Shown here: one piece after another, positions 27,580 to 35,320 of the stretch
Numbering within the stretch: position 1 is the stretch's first letter
How the letters are laid out: every line of letters begins with the position of its first letter
Source: Rhodocyclales bacterium
Lineage (GTDB): Bacteria; Pseudomonadota; Gammaproteobacteria; Burkholderiales; Rhodocyclaceae
NCBI GenBank assembly: GCA_016235025.1
Contig: JACRMV010000002.1
Coordinates: forward strand, 310,001-374,000
Direction: 5' to 3'
DNA length: 64,000 nt
Made by a program: the position numbers and the translations under genes
The notes under the pieces: generated by a model
What the model was told of the DNA's origin: nothing
Seen by the model: only the letters and a program-made list of their open reading frames with translations
Databases searched by the model: none

Positions 27580-28653
27580 ATGACTTCCCCCAGCGATGCC
27601 AACCTGTCCGCGACCAGCAACATCTTTGATGCTGGCGGCCTTGCTGCACTCAAGCGCCAGGCCAGATCGGGCGATCCGGCGGCGAACAAGATTGTCGCCA
27701 GGCAGTTTGAAGCCTTGTTCCTGCAGATGGTTCTGAAATCGATGCGCGAGGCGACGCCGCGTGAAGGGCTGTTCGACAGCGAGCAGACGCGGATGTATGA
27801 GTCCCTGCTCGATCAGCAACTCGGTCAGGCGCTCGGCGGCAGCAATCGCGGCACCGGTCTGGCGGCGATGATCGAGGCGCAACTGGCGCGCCAGAACCAG
27901 GATCCCCAGCCCTTCGACGGGCCCTTGCCGCTGCATCCGGCGGCATCGGCGTATCGTCTGCCGCCGCGCCAGGCGTTGCCTCTGCCCTTGTCGCGTGATG
28001 CGGCGCCGGCCGCCTTCCCTTTGAAAAACCTGCCTGTCGCACCGGCGGGCGGAGTGATGCCGGCGCGCTCTGAAACCGGCCTGCCGGGATTGCCCAAACT
28101 TCCAGGGGTTACGTCGCCGCCATCTGCTGCCCAGCCTGTCGCCGTATCGCCCGCGCCGACTTTTTCAGCGCTCGCCGCGACCGGCGCGCAGCGCGCGTTC
28201 GTCGATCGCCTGCTGCCCGCCGCCGTTGCTGCCGAACAACAGACCGGCATCCCGGCGCATTTCATGGTCGCGCAAGCCGCCCTGGAGACCGGCTGGGGCA
28301 AGTCCGAACCGCGTCGCGCCGATGGCAGCCCGAGCTTCAACATCTTCGGCATCAAGGCCGGCACCAGTTGGCGCGGGGCTGCGGCAGAGGCGGCGACGAC
28401 GGAAGTGATCGGCGGTGTGACGCAGACCCGGGTCGAGCGCTTCCGCGCCTATGGCTCGTATGAGGAGGCGTTCCGCGACTATGCCACGCTGCTCGCCAGC
28501 AACCCGCGTTACGCCGCCGTGCTTGGCACGCAAGAACCCGCACGTTTTGCCCGCGGCCTGCAGGCCGCCGGGTTTGCCACCGACCCGCTGTATGCCGCCA
28601 AGCTCGAACGCATCATCGGCGGCACCGCACTGCGCCAGGCGCTCGCTGGCTGA
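27580..28653 (+). CDS. flgJ: Rod cap and peptidoglycan hydrolase FlgJ
   Basis: 357 residues, the dual-domain form. Residues about 40-105 are the rod-capping domain (KIVARQFEALFLQMVLKSMREA, in part). A Pro/Ala-rich linker (about 110-195) follows, and then a glucosaminidase-type muramidase domain (GIPAHFMVAQAALETGWGKS, then FNIFGIKAG) with the catalytic Glu in ALETGWG. It caps the rod and opens the wall for its passage. Repeat copy 7 encodes AVSPAPTF (188-195) exactly at the end of the linker. Confidence 0.95.
   Translation: MTSPSDANLSATSNIFDAGGLAALKRQARSGDPAANKIVARQFEALFLQMVLKSMREATPREGLFDSEQTRMYESLLDQQLGQALGGSNRGTGLAAMIEAQLARQNQDPQPFDGPLPLHPAASAYRLPPRQALPLPLSRDAAPAAFPLKNLPVAPAGGVMPARSETGLPGLPKLPGVTSPPSAAQPVAVSPAPTFSALAATGAQRAFVDRLLPAAVAAEQQTGIPAHFMVAQAALETGWGKSEPRRADGSPSFNIFGIKAGTSWRGAAAEAATTEVIGGVTQTRVERFRAYGSYEEAFRDYATLLASNPRYAAVLGTQEPARFARGLQAAGFATDPLYAAKLERIIGGTALRQALAG
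28141..28164 (+). repeat. Dispersed 24-bp repeat, copy 7
   Basis: GCCGT-ATC-GCCCGCGCCGACTTTT, one mismatch (A to C). Sense within the flgJ linker, read as AVSPAPTF. Confidence 0.92.
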
Positions 28654-28680
28654 TTCGGCATTGGCCCGACGTGCACCTGC

Positions 28681-28696
28681 TGGCACGCCCGTTGCT
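28681..28696 (+). promoter_or_regulatory. Sigma-54 promoter of flgK
   Basis: TGGCACG-CCCG-TTGCT is a perfect match to the -24/-12 consensus with the required 10-base GG-to-GC spacing. It lies 67 bp before the flgK start, in the 109-bp gap after flgJ. Confidence 0.88.
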
Positions 28697-28721
28697 CTGA
28701 TACTCCTGAACCCTTAACTCG

Positions 28722-28736
28722 CGGCAAGTTTTGCCG
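28722..28736. promoter_or_regulatory. Flagellar palindrome 3 in the flgK leader
   Basis: CGGCAA-GTT-TTGCCG lies 26 bp downstream of the -12 element, so in the transcribed leader. The following bases give GCCGTTAT, with TTAA 15 bases upstream, so a sigma-28 promoter overlapping the palindrome is also possible. Confidence 0.75.
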
Positions 28737-28762
28737 TTATCAGGATATAGCCTGGAGCGATC

Positions 28763-30694
28763 ATGAGCATTTTCACTATTGGCGTCAGTGGTCTCAATGC
28801 CGCACAGGCAGGCATGCTGACGACCAGTCACAACATTTCGAATGCCTCGACGCCCGGCTACAACCGGCAAACGATCGTCCAGGGTACGAACGTGCCCACC
28901 TTCACCGGCGCCGGTTTTATCGGGCAGGGGACGCATGTCGAAACGGTCAAGCGCATCTATGACCAGTTTCTCAGCGGCCAGGTGTTGGGCGCCGAGGCCG
29001 GTGCGGCCGAGATGGACAGCTATCTGGCGCAGATCAAGCAGATTGACAACCTGCTTGCCGATGAGAATGCCGGGCTCTCTCCTGCGTTAGCCGCCTTCTT
29101 CAAGGGCGTGCAGGATGTTGCGGCCAATCCCGCCTCGATTCCTGCGCGCCAGTCCATGCTTTCTGCAGGACAGGCGCTGGTGTCGCGGTTCCAGGCGCTG
29201 GATCAGCAATTGACCGACATCCGTCAGGGCGTCAATCAGCAGATTGCCGGACAGATCACGCAGATCAATACCTACAGCGCGCAGCTTGCCGACATCAACC
29301 AGCGCATCATCCTGGCCCAGGCCGGGGGGAATAACCAGCCGCCGAACGATCTGCTCGACCAGCGCGACCAGATGCTGAAGGATTTGAACAAGCTGGTGCG
29401 CGTCAGCACGGTGACGCAAGGCGATGGCAGTTTCAGCGTGTTTATCGGCAACGGCCAGCCCTTGGTGGTCGGCAATCAGGCCTATCAATTGAAGGCGGTG
29501 CAGGCCTCCGATGACCCGACGCGTACCACGATCGCCATAGTCGGCGTTGGCGGCACGGCGCTGACCTTGCCCGAATCGCAGATTACCGGCGGCAGCCTGG
29601 GCGGCCTGCTCAACTTCCGCAGCCAGACCCTCGACAGCACGCAAAATGCGCTCGGCCGCATCGCCCTTACGCTGGCGCAGACCTTCAATGACCAGCACCG
29701 GCTGGGCCAGGATCTGACCGGCGCGCTGGGGGCCAATTTCTTCACTGTCTCGGGGCCTGTGGTACTGCCCAACAGCCTCAACACCGGAACCGGAGCGCCG
29801 ACCGTGAGTGTCGATGCGGCGACGATCGCCCAACTGTCCGCCAGCGATTACAAGCTCAGCTACGTCGGCGGCCCCACACCTTATCGCCTGACACGGCTCT
29901 CCGACAACCAGGTGCAGAATTTCGCCACCCTGCCGCAGACCATCGACGGCATCACCATCGCCCTCGGCGCCTGGGCGCCCGGCGTCAATGACAGCGTATT
30001 GATCCAGCCAACGCGCAGCGGCGCCAGCAACATTGCCCTGGCGTTTTCCGATGCGCGCCAGATCGCAGCGGCGGCGCCGATCCGCAGTTCAGCCGCACTG
30101 ACCAATACCGGCACCGCCGCGATCAGCGCCGGAGCGGTCGATGCACCGCCGCCGCCCAATGCGAACTTGCAGCAAACGGTGACGATCACCTTCACCAGCG
30201 CGACGACATTCAATGTTACGGGTATCGGTGCGGGTCTTCCCGCGCTTGGCGTCACCTACACCACCGGCGCGAATATCAGCTACAACGGCTGGACCACGCA
30301 GATCACCGGCAACCCGGCGACCGGCGACGTGTTCACCATCTCGGCCAATGCCAACGGGGTTGCAGACAACCGCAATGCCGCATTGCTGGGTGCATTGCAG
30401 ACCCGCAGCACGCTGTTGGGCAGCGCCACGTCGGGCGCTACGGCATCCTATCAGTCGGCTTACGCGCAGATCGTCAGCGCAGTAGGCAGCAAGACCAACG
30501 AAGTAACGGCGATTGGCGCCGCCCAGCAGGGCCTGGCCGATCATGCCACGCAGGCATTGCAGTCGCTTTCCGGCGTCAATCTGGACGAGGAGGCCGCCAA
30601 TTTGTTGCGTTACCAGCAGGCGTACCAGGCATCGGCCAAGGTGCTGCAAATTGCGAGCAAGGTGTTTGATGAAATCATCGCCCTTGGCAACTGA
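28763..30694 (+). CDS. flgK: Hook-filament junction protein FlgK (HAP1)
   Basis: 643 residues, about 100 more than E. coli FlgK; the extra length is in the variable central region (about 330-560). The N-terminus (GVSGLNAAQAGMLTTSHNIS, then NASTPGYNRQTI) and the C-terminus (GVNLDEEAANLLRYQQAYQA, then SAKVLQIASKVFDEIIALGN) are canonical. It forms the first junction ring between hook and filament and is escorted by FlgN. It has its own sigma-54 promoter and palindrome. Confidence 0.96.
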   Translation: MSIFTIGVSGLNAAQAGMLTTSHNISNASTPGYNRQTIVQGTNVPTFTGAGFIGQGTHVETVKRIYDQFLSGQVLGAEAGAAEMDSYLAQIKQIDNLLADENAGLSPALAAFFKGVQDVAANPASIPARQSMLSAGQALVSRFQALDQQLTDIRQGVNQQIAGQITQINTYSAQLADINQRIILAQAGGNNQPPNDLLDQRDQMLKDLNKLVRVSTVTQGDGSFSVFIGNGQPLVVGNQAYQLKAVQASDDPTRTTIAIVGVGGTALTLPESQITGGSLGGLLNFRSQTLDSTQNALGRIALTLAQTFNDQHRLGQDLTGALGANFFTVSGPVVLPNSLNTGTGAPTVSVDAATIAQLSASDYKLSYVGGPTPYRLTRLSDNQVQNFATLPQTIDGITIALGAWAPGVNDSVLIQPTRSGASNIALAFSDARQIAAAAPIRSSAALTNTGTAAISAGAVDAPPPPNANLQQTVTITFTSATTFNVTGIGAGLPALGVTYTTGANISYNGWTTQITGNPATGDVFTISANANGVADNRNAALLGALQTRSTLLGSATSGATASYQSAYAQIVSAVGSKTNEVTAIGAAQQGLADHATQALQSLSGVNLDEEAANLLRYQQAYQASAKVLQIASKVFDEIIALGN

Positions 30695-30721
30695 TGTCAT
30701 CTCACCGTCAGGAGAGCCCTC

Positions 30722-32017
30722 ATGCGCGTCAGTAGTGGAATGATTTTCGATGCCGGCGTGGCCGGCATCAACCGCAATACCTCATCGCTCCTGCATGTGC
30801 AGCAGCAGATTGCGGCGAACCGGCGCATCCTGACTCCCAGCGATGATCCGGTGGCCGCCGCCCGCGCGCTGGAAGTGCAGCAGGCCAGCGATGTGGTCGC
30901 CCAGTTCAAGCAGAATCAGTCAGCCGCCACCTCGGCTTTGGGCCTTGAGGAAGGTCAGCTGACCAGTGCCACCGACGTGCTGGGGCGGGTCCGCGAGCTG
31001 GCTATTCAAGCCGGTAACACCAGCCTGACGACGAGTCAGCGGAAGGCTATTTCCATTGAACTGCGCTCACGGTTCGATGAGCTGCTCGGCATCGCCAATG
31101 CCACCGACGGCAGCGGCCAGCGTACCTTTGCGGGCTACATGGGCGCGACGACGCCATTCGGCGGTTCGGTCGATAACCTGATTGCCGGCAATGAAATTGT
31201 TTATCAAGGCGATGATGGTCAGCGCAAACTGCAAGTCTCACCGAGCCGGTTTATTGAAATCAGCGATTCCGGCAATGACGTATTCAAGCGCATCCGGAGC
31301 GGCAACGGCACGTTTGTGACGGATTACGCCAGCACCAACACAGGCACTGGAGCCATTACCGTCGGGTCGGTTACCAATCCGGCCGCCTGGAATGCTTCGG
31401 CCGTAAAAAATGTAGCCGTCAATTTCACGGTGACCGCGGGCGTGACCACCTACGATCTGGTGGATACGGTGTCCGGCAATTCGCTGCTGACCGGCGGCGT
31501 GGCGCCGGCGCCGGTGGCAAGCCAGCGCGTATTCCAGAGCGGGCAGCCCATCGTGCTCGCCGCGCAAGGCGCAGAGCCCGTCTTCGATCTGGGCGCAAGC
31601 CTGGTGGTCAATGGCGCTCCGGCCAGTGGCGATACATTCTCGGTGGCACCGAGTTCATCGCAGAGCGTGTTCAAAACCCTGGCGAACCTGATTGGTGCCC
31701 TCGAAGCGCCCACCGGCACGCCGGGCGCCGATGCCAAATACATTAGCGAAATCGGCTTTGCGATAAGCAATCTGGACCAGGCCAGCAGCAACATCCTGCG
31801 TGTGCGTGCGCAGATCGGTTCGCGCATGAATGAAATCGATTCGCTCGGCAACCTGAACGACAGCCTGGGTTTTCAATACCAGCAGACCTTGTCGAATCTG
31901 CAAGACCTCGATTATGCCAAGGCAATTTCAGACCTGACGCATCAGCAAACGATCCTGCAGGCGGCGCAGCAGTCCTTCGCCCAGATATCGCAGCTTTCGC
32001 TGTTCAATTTCCTGTGA
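30722..32017 (+). CDS. flgL: Hook-filament junction protein FlgL (HAP3)
   Basis: 431 residues, longer than the about 317 of E. coli, with a variable insert around 170-320. The N-terminus (RVSSGMIFDAGVAGINRNTS) and C-terminus (LSNLQDLDYAKAISDLTHQQ, then TILQAAQQSFAQISQLSLFN) are flagellin-like, as expected. It forms the second junction ring. GGAGAG lies 5 bp upstream of the start. It ends with an overlap with a small lipoprotein gene. Confidence 0.95.
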   Translation: MRVSSGMIFDAGVAGINRNTSSLLHVQQQIAANRRILTPSDDPVAAARALEVQQASDVVAQFKQNQSAATSALGLEEGQLTSATDVLGRVRELAIQAGNTSLTTSQRKAISIELRSRFDELLGIANATDGSGQRTFAGYMGATTPFGGSVDNLIAGNEIVYQGDDGQRKLQVSPSRFIEISDSGNDVFKRIRSGNGTFVTDYASTNTGTGAITVGSVTNPAAWNASAVKNVAVNFTVTAGVTTYDLVDTVSGNSLLTGGVAPAPVASQRVFQSGQPIVLAAQGAEPVFDLGASLVVNGAPASGDTFSVAPSSSQSVFKTLANLIGALEAPTGTPGADAKYISEIGFAISNLDQASSNILRVRAQIGSRMNEIDSLGNLNDSLGFQYQQTLSNLQDLDYAKAISDLTHQQTILQAAQQSFAQISQLSLFNFL

Positions 32018-32481
32018 TCCCGCCGTTTCATCAGCGCCGACTTTTATTGCTTGCCGGGATTGCCGGGTTTGCATTGGGCGGCTGCAGCAGTCTGGATGGC
32101 AACTTTCCTTCAAATACGCCCATCCTTCCGGATGCCACACTGAACCTTTCAAAGACCACGCAGATTCCTCTGGAACGCGTGGTGGTCTGGGGCTTGTACG
32201 CCGGCGCGGCCTGGCTGATTCTCGATCCGCTGGCGCCCAACTGGGAAATCGAGCAGGCGAGCTTCCCCGACCGTTACTACCATCTGTCGCTGAAGATGAA
32301 GCGGGTCTATTCCGGGGGCGCGGGCGAGGCGCGGGCGGTGTTCCAGCAGCGTGCCAGGGAGCTCATGCGGCAGAACGGGTTTGATGCCTATACCGTGGTG
32401 GAATACACCGAAGGGCTCGACTCCTCCGTGCTCGGCTCGCAACGCGTCGCGCAGGGGGTGATTCAGCTGACGCGCAAATAA
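32014..32481 (+). CDS. Putative lipoprotein after flgL, unknown function
   Basis: 155 residues from a GTG that overlaps the flgL stop (GTGA), suggesting translational coupling. A basic start (HQRRLLLLAGIAG) and lipobox LGGC (Cys near 24) predict a lipoprotein. The rest (VVVWGLYAGAAWLILDPLAP, then RYYHLSLKMKRVYSGGAGEA) has no motif I recognise; the C-terminus (GFDAYTVVEYTEGLDSSVLG) resembles small conserved outer-membrane-associated proteins. Repeat copy 8 covers codons 4-11 and so encodes the basic part of the signal peptide. A flagellar role is suggested only by its position. Confidence 0.65.
   Translation: MIPPFHQRRLLLLAGIAGFALGGCSSLDGNFPSNTPILPDATLNLSKTTQIPLERVVVWGLYAGAAWLILDPLAPNWEIEQASFPDRYYHLSLKMKRVYSGGAGEARAVFQQRARELMRQNGFDAYTVVEYTEGLDSSVLGSQRVAQGVIQLTRK
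32022..32045 (+). repeat. Dispersed 24-bp repeat, copy 8
   Basis: GCCGT-TTC-ATCAGCGCCGACTTTT, two mismatches at bases 9-10. Sense in the signal peptide region of the lipoprotein, read PFHQRRLL, a frame not used by other copies. Confidence 0.85.
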
Positions 32482-32498
32482 CTGCCGCCTGCTTCAAG

Positions 32499-32520
32499 CG
32501 CCGGTTCCATTTATCCGGCG
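32499..32520. terminator. Hairpin between convergent lipoprotein and fliR genes
   Basis: CGCCGG pairs with CCGGCG around the 10-base loop TTCCATTTAT. It overlaps the fliR stop codon and follows the lipoprotein stop by 18 bp. There is no T-run, so termination is only suggested by position. Confidence 0.35.
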
Positions 32521-33296
32521 GCGGCGCGCAGCGCCATTTCCATTGCCGTAAATCCCCTGCTGAACACGCTATCCATCGCGGCGCCGATATAAGGCAGGGA
32601 CAGCAGCAAAACAATGAATCCCAGGCCCAGGGTGACAGGAAACCCGACCGCGAACAGGTTCAGCGCCGGGGCGACCCGCGACAGGACGCCCAAGGCAATG
32701 TTGGTCACCAGCAGCGCGGTAATCAGCGGCAAGGCGAGCATGACCCCGAGGGAAAACATCATGGCCGACGACGTCAGCAGCGATGAGAACCCTGCGGCAT
32801 GAAACGGAGTCGTGCTGACTGGCAAAAGGACAAAGCTTTCGGCCAGCAAGGAGAGCGCCAGCAGATGGCCGTTCATCGCAAGGAAGACCAATGCGGTCAG
32901 GAGCCCGAGGAATTCGGCCATGACCGATGTTTCGCCGCCCCGTCCCGGATCAAAGAAAGTGGCAAATGAAAGCCCCATCTGCAAGCCGATCAATTCACCG
33001 GCCACGTCGAGCGCGGCAAAGGCGATGCGCAGGGCCAGTCCCATCATGAGGCCGATCAGCAGTTGCTCGCCGATGACAGCCAATCCCAGCCAGGAGCCGG
33101 CAGGAATCGGCGGCGGTGCGGGCAGCGCCGTGGCGAAGGCAAAGGTGATGGCCAGGCCCAGAACCAGGCGAATATTCATGGGCAGGGCGGCATTATTGAA
33201 TATCGGCGCCGTTGACAGCAGGGCGAGGATGCGCGTCAGCGGAAAAATGAACAGGCCCAGCCAGGCATCAAGCTGCGCCGAGCTGATGTTGATCAC
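32511..33296 (-). CDS. fliR: Flagellar export gate protein FliR
   Basis: 261 residues from GTG 33296 (VINISSAQLDAWLGLFIFPL); an in-frame extension to 33365 would lie inside fliQ. Five to six membrane helices, with the conserved FFDPGRGGETSVMAEFLGLL and the C-terminal region LGLGFIVLLLSLPYIGAAMD. FliP5-FliQ4-FliR1 form the export pore. The start overlaps the fliQ stop by one base. It is the last gene of the fliLMNOPQR run. Confidence 0.94.
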   Translation of the reverse strand: MINISSAQLDAWLGLFIFPLTRILALLSTAPIFNNAALPMNIRLVLGLAITFAFATALPAPPPIPAGSWLGLAVIGEQLLIGLMMGLALRIAFAALDVAGELIGLQMGLSFATFFDPGRGGETSVMAEFLGLLTALVFLAMNGHLLALSLLAESFVLLPVSTTPFHAAGFSSLLTSSAMMFSLGVMLALPLITALLVTNIALGVLSRVAPALNLFAVGFPVTLGLGFIVLLLSLPYIGAAMDSVFSRGFTAMEMALRAAAG

Positions 33297-33565
33297 TAGC
33301 CGATGACTCCGGGAATCGACTCGTAGAGGCGGCGCATGTAGTCGGTCATCATGGTGATCATCCACGGCCCGGCGAGAATCAGGGTGATGAAAATGGCGAC
33401 CAGCTTGGGTACGAAGGAGAGCGTGGATTCATTGATCTGGGTTGCCGCCTGAAAGATGCTGACGATGAGGCCGGTCACCAGCGCGGCGATGAACAGCGGC
33501 GCGGAAATCAGCAGGGTCAGTTCCAGGGCTTCGCGGCCGATAGCGATGACGGTGGTCGGGGTCAT
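33296..33565 (-). CDS. fliQ: Flagellar export gate protein FliQ
   Basis: 89 residues, standard size. Two membrane helices (LELTLLISAPLFIAALVTGL and KLVAIFITLILAGPWMITMM). The start MTPTTVIAIGREALE is typical. Part of the FliPQR pore; it begins one base after the fliP stop and its own stop overlaps fliR. Confidence 0.96.
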   Translation of the reverse strand: MTPTTVIAIGREALELTLLISAPLFIAALVTGLIVSIFQAATQINESTLSFVPKLVAIFITLILAGPWMITMMTDYMRRLYESIPGVIG

Positions 33566-33566
33566 G

Positions 33567-34295
33567 TCAGCCGAAGCTCAGGACGAGGGAGCCAATCAAC
33601 AGGTTCCAGCCGTCGACCAGCACGAACAGCATGATCTTGAAGGGCAGCGAGACAATCACGGGCGACATCATCATCATCCCCATCGACATCAGCACCGAGG
33701 CGACGATCATGTCGATGATCAGGAACGGGATGAAGACGATGAAGCCGATCTGGAAGGCGGTCTTGAGCTCCGAGGTGACGAAGGCCGGAATCAGTATCCG
33801 CATCGGGATTTCATCCATTTTTGCCGGCGCCGGTTGCTTGGCTACCTTGGTAAAGGTGGCCAGGTCGGCGTCACGCACCTGCTTGAGCATGAACCCGCGC
33901 AACGGCACAGCGCCTTTTTCCAGCGCCTCCTGGAAGCTGATCTTGTTTTCGGAGAGCGGCAGATAGGCTTCGCTGTAGATGCGGTCGCCAACCGGAGCCA
34001 TGATAAAGAATGTGAGAAACAGGGCCAGGCCGACCAGCACCTGGTTCGGCGGCGAGGTTTGCGTTCCCAATGCGTGCCGCAGCAGCGAAAAGACGATGAT
34101 GATGCGGGTGAAGCTGGTCATCATCAGGATCAGCGCGGGCAGGAAGGTGAGTCCGGTGAGCAGCAGCAGGGTCTGGATCGAGAGCGACCACTGGACGCCG
34201 CCACCGGCTGCAGGCGTGCTGGTGAGGGCCGGCAATGCCTGGGCCAGCGCCAGTGTCGGGGAGAGCAGGAGGACGAAGAAAATACGCGCCAGCAT
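33567..34295 (-). CDS. fliP: Flagellar export gate protein FliP
   Basis: 242 residues with a signal peptide ([20 protein letters not shown]) and four membrane helices. Conserved segments include [40 protein letters not shown] and the C-terminal [20 protein letters not shown]. It is the main subunit of the export pore. It starts 2 bp after fliO and ends 1 bp before fliQ. Confidence 0.97.
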   Translation of the reverse strand: MLARIFFVLLLSPTLALAQALPALTSTPAAGGGVQWSLSIQTLLLLTGLTFLPALILMMTSFTRIIIVFSLLRHALGTQTSPPNQVLVGLALFLTFFIMAPVGDRIYSEAYLPLSENKISFQEALEKGAVPLRGFMLKQVRDADLATFTKVAKQPAPAKMDEIPMRILIPAFVTSELKTAFQIGFIVFIPFLIIDMIVASVLMSMGMMMMSPVIVSLPFKIMLFVLVDGWNLLIGSLVLSFG

Positions 34296-34297
34296 GT

Positions 34298-34702
34298 TTA
34301 ACGTTTTTGTATCAGCTGGTGCAGCCAGTCACTCACGGCAACCGTTCCCGTACCCGCTGGCGGCTCGGGAATGGTCTGGCGGGGAATCTCGGCGAGGGCG
34401 GAAACGCGGCCCGGGGCAACGCCCAGCACCAGCCAGGTGCTGCCCACTTCAACGATGACGACACGCTCGCGCCCGCCTACTGCCGTGGCGGCCACGACGC
34501 GCATCAGGCCGGCCCCTGCGCCGCGCTGTGTCGTCAGCTTTTTAAGCAGCCAGAGGCTGCCGATCAGGAGCGCCAGAACGCCAGCCAGACCCAGAAACAT
34601 CTGAAACAGGCTGCTGCTCATCGAGGGTGCTGCGGACGTTTGCGCCGAGGCTTCGGCAGCGGACAAGGACAGAGCAGCGGAAAGGGCGATAAATTTGCGC
34701 AT
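34298..34702 (-). CDS. fliO: Flagellar assembly protein FliO
   Basis: 134 residues from ATG 34702 ([20 protein letters not shown]); a longer frame upstream covers low-complexity DNA and was rejected. A signal peptide or first helix (1-20) is followed by one membrane segment ([20 protein letters not shown]) and a cytoplasmic tail ([20 protein letters not shown]) typical of FliO. It stabilises FliP during gate assembly. A 141-bp gap separates it from fliN, unusually long for this operon. Confidence 0.9.
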   Translation of the reverse strand: MRKFIALSAALSLSAAEASAQTSAAPSMSSSLFQMFLGLAGVLALLIGSLWLLKKLTTQRGAGAGLMRVVAATAVGGRERVVIVEVGSTWLVLGVAPGRVSALAEIPRQTIPEPPAGTGTVAVSDWLHQLIQKR

Positions 34703-34736
34703 GTGCACCTGAAAACGCAACACCGCAGAGCGGCGA

Positions 34737-34766
34737 ACCAGGGAAGCGGCAGACCAGGGAAGCGGC
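34737..34766. repeat. Short tandem repeat in the fliN-fliO gap
   Basis: ACCAGGGAAGCGGC occurs twice with a 16-bp period (34737-34750 and 34753-34766). A local duplication in the only sizeable gap of the fliLMNOPQR run. Confidence 0.7.
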
Positions 34767-34819
34767 GCCGGATGTACTGGCGCGAGCATAGTGCGCTGAC
34801 GGCCCGAAAAAGCCGCAAA

Positions 34820-34843
34820 GCAAAGGGGGTAAGCGCCGACTTA
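34820..34843 (+). repeat. Dispersed repeat, copy 9 (degenerate)
   Basis: Only the core AGCGCCGACTT is kept (followed by A); the left half is not conserved. It lies directly after the fliN stop codon. Counted as a decayed or minimal copy. Confidence 0.55.
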
Positions 34844-35272
34844 TCAGCGGTTCAGCTTGCGGATGCGTTCCTGGGGGGTGATGATGTCGGTCAGGCGGAT
34901 ACCGAACTTTTCGTTGATCACGACGACTTCGCCCTGTGCAATCAAGGTGCCGTTAACCAGCACGTCCATTGGCTCGCCGGCCAGTCCGTCAAGCTCAACC
35001 ACTGAACCGTGCGCCAGTTGCAACAGGTTGCGGATGGATATTTTCGTGCGCCCCAGTTCTACCGTGAGCGCCACCGGAATGTCCATGATCATGTCGAAGC
35101 CTTGCGGAGCCTCGGATTTTCCTGACGTACCGGAGAGCTGTTCGAAAATCTGGGCGGGCTGGGCTGCCGAACTGGCTGCTGCTTCGCTCGTTGCCTGCTC
35201 GCCCATGGCGGCCGCCCAGTCGTCTTCGGAAATCTGTTGCTCGTCTGTGTTTGTCTCAGTTGGTTCGCTCAT
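34844..35272 (-). CDS. fliN: Flagellar switch protein FliN
   Basis: 142 residues. An acidic variable N-terminus (TNTDEQQISEDDWAAAMGEQ) is followed by the SpoA domain (FDMIMDIPVALTVELGRTKI, then LAHGSVVELDGLAGEPMDVL, VVINEKFGIRLTDIITPQER). FliN and FliM form the C ring, the switch that CheY-P acts on; FliN also docks FliH. It lies 48 bp after fliM. Confidence 0.96.
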   Translation of the reverse strand: MSEPTETNTDEQQISEDDWAAAMGEQATSEAAASSAAQPAQIFEQLSGTSGKSEAPQGFDMIMDIPVALTVELGRTKISIRNLLQLAHGSVVELDGLAGEPMDVLVNGTLIAQGEVVVINEKFGIRLTDIITPQERIRKLNR

Positions 35273-35320
35273 CGTTTGCTCCTGATGTCAGAGCGCTCCC
35301 GGGAGCGCTGGCTGTCGTCT

